This document shows, piece after piece, positions 6,052 through 9,416 of a stretch of 9,416 nt of DNA. The notes under the pieces are model-generated. The model was given only the letters and a program-made list of their open reading frames with translations. It was not told the origin of the DNA and made no database searches. The position numbers and the translations under genes are program-made. The stretch's first letter is position 1. Every line of letters begins with the position of its first letter. The stretch comes from an uncultured Alistipes sp. (GTDB taxonomy: Bacteria; Bacteroidota; Bacteroidia; Bacteroidales; Rikenellaceae): positions 1 through 9,416 of the forward strand of contig CAAGGY010000144.1 of assembly GCA_900769525.1 (NCBI GenBank), written 5' to 3'.

Positions 6052-7257
6052 ATGAGATCTATTTTTACAACAATATTGAGTGTCGTCGCAGCTATCACAA
6101 TGTTGGGCTGTGAGCAGATAAGCATTGATGTTATCACAAATGACGCCTACTTTAATAAGACAAGTGAACATAGTATTGAGATAAATGGCGAGAGCAAGAA
6201 CTGCGCTGTGGTGCTGCGAGCACAACAGGGTACTTCGTACTCAATCGCCATTGAATCAGTGGGTAACTGGGCACACTTTTCGTCAGAGGCTCTGACTGTG
6301 GAGGGTACGATGGAGAGTACCGAGAAGGTTGTCTACATCTACTTTAGCAAGAACTCGTCGGGCACATCACGTGAGGCGTTAATCAATGTTGAGTTCTCAA
6401 ACAACACGCATATCACACTAACATTGACGCAGCATAGCTACGACAGCAGCATAGCTCTTAGCCGTGAGTGGGCGGAGCTTCCCGTATGTAAGGAGGAGAA
6501 CAACTATATCTTCAACACCCACTACGGAACGATGGGCCTTAAGAACAATGCCCGCAACTATACCTACTGCTTCGACCCCTCGGTGCGTGCCTCTTTGTGG
6601 GTGGCATACCCTCTGCACAAGTGCTATACCCAGGGCGAGGGCAACCGCGACAATAGCTCATTTGGCTACGACCCTAAGGTTGATGATGAACTTCAGGCAA
6701 ACCTCGGCCGCTCGTATAATGGATGGTATGACCGTGGCCACCAGCTCCCAGCAGCCGACCGTAAGTGCTCACAGCAGATGATGGACCAGACGTTCTACGC
6801 TACAAATATGACACCTCAGCAGGAAAACTTCAACCAGAATAAGTGGGGCGTGTTGGAGGGTAGAGTGCGTAATATGGTTTGTAGCGACACGCTCTTCGTT
6901 GTTACGGGTGCTTACTTTGATGGCGAGCACGACTCGTCAATCGATAGCAAGACCACAGATAAGTCGGGTAATAACTGCCCAACGCCAACACACTACTACA
7001 AAGCGTTGCTTCGCACAAAGAAGGGTAATACAGGCAAGCGCATCGACGAGATATCAGATGCCAACGCTGTGCGTGCCATAGCCTTCTGGTTTACGCACAA
7101 GAATACAGGTGACGACACCTCAATAACCTCTGCCGACTGCATCACTGTCGAGGAGCTCGAGAAGCGCACAGGCTTTACATTCTTCCCTATGCTTGACGAC
7201 GCAATCGAAGCAGAAGTAAAGAGCACGAAGATACCATCGGAGTGGGGTATCAACTAA
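6052..7257 (+). CDS. Lipoprotein DNA/RNA non-specific endonuclease (NUC1/EndoG family) with N-terminal BACON-like domain
   Basis: 401 residues. A lipoprotein signal (MLGC, Cys20) places it in the envelope, probably exposed at the surface. Residues about 30-127 form a beta-rich, BACON-like domain (SVGNWAHFSSEAL and a closing ITLTLTQHS). The nuclease domain follows (about 150-385). It has the beta-beta-alpha-metal motif YDRGHQLPAAD (226-236) with catalytic His230, then ATNMTPQQENFNQNKWGVLE (250-269), where Asn261 matches the Mg2+-binding Asn of Serratia nuclease and Glu269 the conserved Glu. All key residues are present, so an active enzyme cutting single- or double-stranded DNA and RNA is expected. 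Upstream AGAGG (6036-6040) lies 11 nt from the ATG, a possible but weak ribosome site. It sits 102 nt after the large lipoprotein and 36 nt before the EEP gene. The preferred substrate is unknown. Confidence 0.92.
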   Translation: MRSIFTTILSVVAAITMLGCEQISIDVITNDAYFNKTSEHSIEINGESKNCAVVLRAQQGTSYSIAIESVGNWAHFSSEALTVEGTMESTEKVVYIYFSKNSSGTSREALINVEFSNNTHITLTLTQHSYDSSIALSREWAELPVCKEENNYIFNTHYGTMGLKNNARNYTYCFDPSVRASLWVAYPLHKCYTQGEGNRDNSSFGYDPKVDDELQANLGRSYNGWYDRGHQLPAADRKCSQQMMDQTFYATNMTPQQENFNQNKWGVLEGRVRNMVCSDTLFVVTGAYFDGEHDSSIDSKTTDKSGNNCPTPTHYYKALLRTKKGNTGKRIDEISDANAVRAIAFWFTHKNTGDDTSITSADCITVEELEKRTGFTFFPMLDDAIEAEVKSTKIPSEWGIN

Positions 7258-7293
7258 CGAACAAACGATAATAATTAATAATAAAGTCAAACT

Positions 7294-8325
7294 ATGAAAA
7301 GATTGCTTCTAATTCTATCTATCATGGTGCTCTCTGTAGCGACACTATCTGCTCAGGAGAAGCCATACATGGTAGCATTCTGGAACTTTGAGAATCTCTT
7401 CGACCTGCACGATGACCCAGAGACTCACGATGAGGAGTTTTTGCCCGATGGCGTGAAGAAGTGGAACGAGATTAAGTATCAGAAGAAACTCTCGAATATG
7501 GAGCGTGTTGTTTTCGATATGGCGGCAATACAGCGTGACTATCCTATTGTCATCGGTGTATCCGAGATCGAGAATCGCTCAGTATTGGAGGACTTCATCT
7601 CGCAGCCTAAGATCAAGGGTGCTAACTACCGCATCTGCCACTACGATTCACCTGACGCTCGTGGTGTAGATTGCGCATTCTTGTATCGTGCCGATGTCTT
7701 CAAACTTGAGGGCTCGGACAACATCAAGCTTGAGGTCGAGGGTTTGCCAAACTTCCGCACTCGTGACCTTGTTGTGATGTGGGGTACTATCCAGGGTGAA
7801 CCATTCTACTTCCTTGTGTCGCACTGGCCATCACGCCTTGGTGGCAAGGAGGCTTCACAGTTCAAGCGTGATGCTTGTGCTAAGCAGATTCGCGAGATTA
7901 AGGATTCGCTCTTGGCGCAGAACCCAGCTACAAAGGTTATCGTGATGGGTGACTTCAACGACGATGCCACAGACGCAAGCCTCGAAAAGATTATGGGTGC
8001 TAAGGGTAATGTCAAGCATTTGGAGAGGGGCGACTTCTTCAACCCATTTGTTCAGATGTTGCGTGCGGGCCTCGGTACACTCGCATATCAGGACTCATGG
8101 AATCTGTTTGACAACATCTGCGTGACCGAAAATCTCGTTAATGCAGAGGCTGGCAAGTTGCACCTTATCAAGGGTAAGAAGTTCTATGGCAACATTTTCA
8201 AGCGTCCATACATGATCCAGCAGGAGGGACAGTACAAGGGCTATCCTCTTCGTACGTTTGTTTCAAACAACTTCCAGAATGGATTTAGCGACCACTTCCC
8301 AGTATATATCTATATAGGTAAATAA
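7294..8325 (+). CDS. Secreted endonuclease/exonuclease/phosphatase (EEP) family protein
   Basis: 343 residues with a type I signal peptide (cut near LSA/QEKP, residues 20-21), so it is periplasmic or exported. It has the DNase I-like metal-dependent fold: FWNFENLFD with Asn31, GVSEIENRSVL with Glu91 (metal ligand), DARGVDCAFLYR (121-132), VSHWPSRLGG with His177, MGDFND with Asp220 and Asn222, WNLFDNI (269-275), and the terminal FSDHFPVY with Asp333-His334. Length and motif order are normal for the family and nothing is missing. Members cleave phosphodiester or phosphate-ester bonds in nucleic acids, inositol phosphates or lipids. Its place beside a non-specific nuclease favours action on nucleic-acid fragments, but phosphatase activity cannot be excluded. 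No Shine-Dalgarno sequence is seen; the leader is AT-rich. The receptor gene follows after 15 nt. Confidence 0.92.
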   Translation: MKRLLLILSIMVLSVATLSAQEKPYMVAFWNFENLFDLHDDPETHDEEFLPDGVKKWNEIKYQKKLSNMERVVFDMAAIQRDYPIVIGVSEIENRSVLEDFISQPKIKGANYRICHYDSPDARGVDCAFLYRADVFKLEGSDNIKLEVEGLPNFRTRDLVVMWGTIQGEPFYFLVSHWPSRLGGKEASQFKRDACAKQIREIKDSLLAQNPATKVIVMGDFNDDATDASLEKIMGAKGNVKHLERGDFFNPFVQMLRAGLGTLAYQDSWNLFDNICVTENLVNAEAGKLHLIKGKKFYGNIFKRPYMIQQEGQYKGYPLRTFVSNNFQNGFSDHFPVYIYIGK

Positions 8326-8340
8326 TCTAATTTTCACTAT

Positions 8341-9390
8341 ATGAAGAAATTTTTACTAACACTTGTTTGTGCCGTAATATCTCTTGCTGCCTTTGCGCAG
8401 TCGGGAGGTATGAAGGGTACAGTAGTGTCGCGTGACGCTCGTGAGCCTATCAGCGGAGTGACAATCTCCGTTAATGGCATTACATCAGAGGTCAAGACCG
8501 ACACAACTGGCGAGTTCTGCATCTCAGGACTTGAGCCAGGAGAGTATCAGCTGACATTTAGTGCTACCGACTACGAGGACCTTAGACTTATGGTTCGTGT
8601 TAAGAGTATGGTACACGATATGCAGCAGGTTATTATGATTCCTCAAACTATGATTGCTGTTGACGACTCGGCATTTGCTGAGCTCGATAGCGACGTAGAG
8701 ACTATGGGCGACAACAACGCTTTGCCATCGACACTCTCAGCATCGAAGGATATCTTCAACAATATCGCTTCGTACAAATTCTCTGAGATGCGTTTCAGAA
8801 CCCGTGGTTACGACTCTCAGTATCAGGATGTCTACCTCAATGGTATTCGCTTTAACGATGCTTTGACAAGCTACGGCCCATGGTCGTTGTGGAGTGGCCT
8901 TAACGACGCAACACGCAACCAGGAGAACACCTCTGGCCTCGATATGTCGGACTATGGCGTAGGTGGCGTAGGTGGTACTACTAATATCAACGCTCGTGCT
9001 TCGCAGTTGCGCAAGGGCTTCCGTGCCAGCGTTGTAAATGCCAACCAGCTCTATCGCTTCCGCGCTATGCTTAGCTACGCATCAGGTCAGTTGGATAATG
9101 GCTGGTCATACGGCTTCACCCTCTCTACACGTCAGGGTGGTAATGGCTATGTTGATGGTCTTTACTACAATGCTTATGGTTACTTCTTATCTGCAGAGAA
9201 GATTTTCAATGGCAACCACCGCCTCTCAGCAACACTTATGGGTGCTCCTACTCAGCGTGGTGCTCAGCAGGCGTCAACACAGGAGGCTTATGACCTTTGG
9301 GGCGACAACTACTACAATCCTAACGTAGGTATGCAGAATGGTAAGCTCCGCAACTCACGTGTTCGTAATATGCACGAGCCTATCGCTATG
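8341..9390 (+). CDS. TonB-dependent outer-membrane receptor, N-terminal part (cut by contig end)
   Basis: The frame opens at ATG 8341, 15 nt after the previous stop, and is open to the contig edge; 350 genuine codons are present of an expected 700-1000. A type I signal peptide (AAFAQ, residues 16-20) is followed by a carboxypeptidase-regulatory-like domain (about 24-100, with GTVVSRDAREPISGVTISV and GEYQLTFSATDYEDL), then the plug (about 130-220, with MRFRTRGYDSQYQDVYLNGI and YGVGGVGGTTNINAR). The first barrel strands begin near 225. Such receptors import large ligands across the outer membrane using TonB energy. No SusD-like gene is seen upstream; one could follow downstream, out of view. 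Operon context suggests that the ligand is an oligonucleotide, nucleoside or phosphate-containing product, which is inference. The open frame runs on for eight codons into adapter sequence; those residues are not real. Confidence 0.93.
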
Positions 9391-9416
9391 AGATCGGAAG
9401 AGCGTCGTGTAGGGAA
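9391..9416 (+). other. Illumina TruSeq adapter read-through (artefact)
   Basis: The last 26 bases begin AGATCGGAAGAGCGTCGTGT and continue exactly as the Illumina TruSeq universal-adapter read-through sequence does. This is sequencing or assembly contamination at the contig end, not genome, and should be trimmed before annotation. Confidence 0.98.

Noticed and set aside
5950..6225. Minus-strand 91-residue frame over the intercistronic gap and nuclease start
   Set aside because: It would cover the hairpin and the nuclease signal peptide, resembles no known family, and has no promoter I can see.
9038..9328. Plus-strand 96-residue frame in another phase within the receptor gene
   Set aside because: It is contained in the receptor reading frame, which shows signal peptide, regulatory-like and plug motifs; this frame has Met/Thr-rich nonsense-like content.
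1..9390. CRISPR array, insertion sequence, tRNA/rRNA, phage-defence genes
   Set aside because: No spaced direct repeats, transposase motifs, cloverleaf or rRNA signatures were seen; the nucleases carry export signals and so do not fit an intracellular defence role.

Overview
The window is a piece of a Bacteroidales (Bacteroidetes) chromosome, ending at a contig edge. The evidence for this is: surface lipoproteins with BACON-type domains; a SusC-like TonB-dependent receptor with an N-terminal carboxypeptidase-regulatory-like domain; a V-type ATPase in a bacterium; AT-rich leaders mostly without Shine-Dalgarno sequences; and Bacteroidetes-type promoters (TAnnTTTG at -7). The genus cannot be fixed from the sequence.

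Layout. 1-1193 (+) is the end of a V-type ATPase operon: the C-terminal membrane part of subunit I, then the c-ring subunit K. 1203-1275 holds two adjacent hairpins, the second a strong and probably bidirectional terminator, between this operon and the convergent ruvB gene (2309-1293, -). 2310-2574 is a divergent intergenic region with a recognisable promoter for ruvB and another for the rightward genes. From 2575 to the end (+) there are four co-oriented genes that look like one operon: a 1124-residue multidomain surface lipoprotein, a lipoprotein DNA/RNA non-specific endonuclease of the EndoG/Serratia-nuclease (NUC1) type, a secreted endonuclease/exonuclease/phosphatase (EEP) protein, and the first 350 codons of a TonB-dependent receptor. 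The gaps between them are 102, 36 and 15 nt. The last 26 bases (9391-9416) match Illumina adapter sequence and are not genomic.

How the genes may work together. The four right-hand genes suggest a cell-envelope system for capturing and digesting extracellular nucleic acid: a binding lipoprotein with an OB-fold-like domain, a surface nuclease, an EEP-type nuclease or phosphatase, and an outer-membrane import channel. By analogy with polysaccharide utilisation loci, this would be a DNA/RNA (nucleotide or phosphate) utilisation locus. The enzyme families are clear from catalytic motifs. The joint function, the substrate and the role of the large lipoprotein are inference. The left half (V-ATPase, ruvB) is ordinary housekeeping content, although the K subunit keeps the residues that bind Na+ in the Enterococcus hirae ring.
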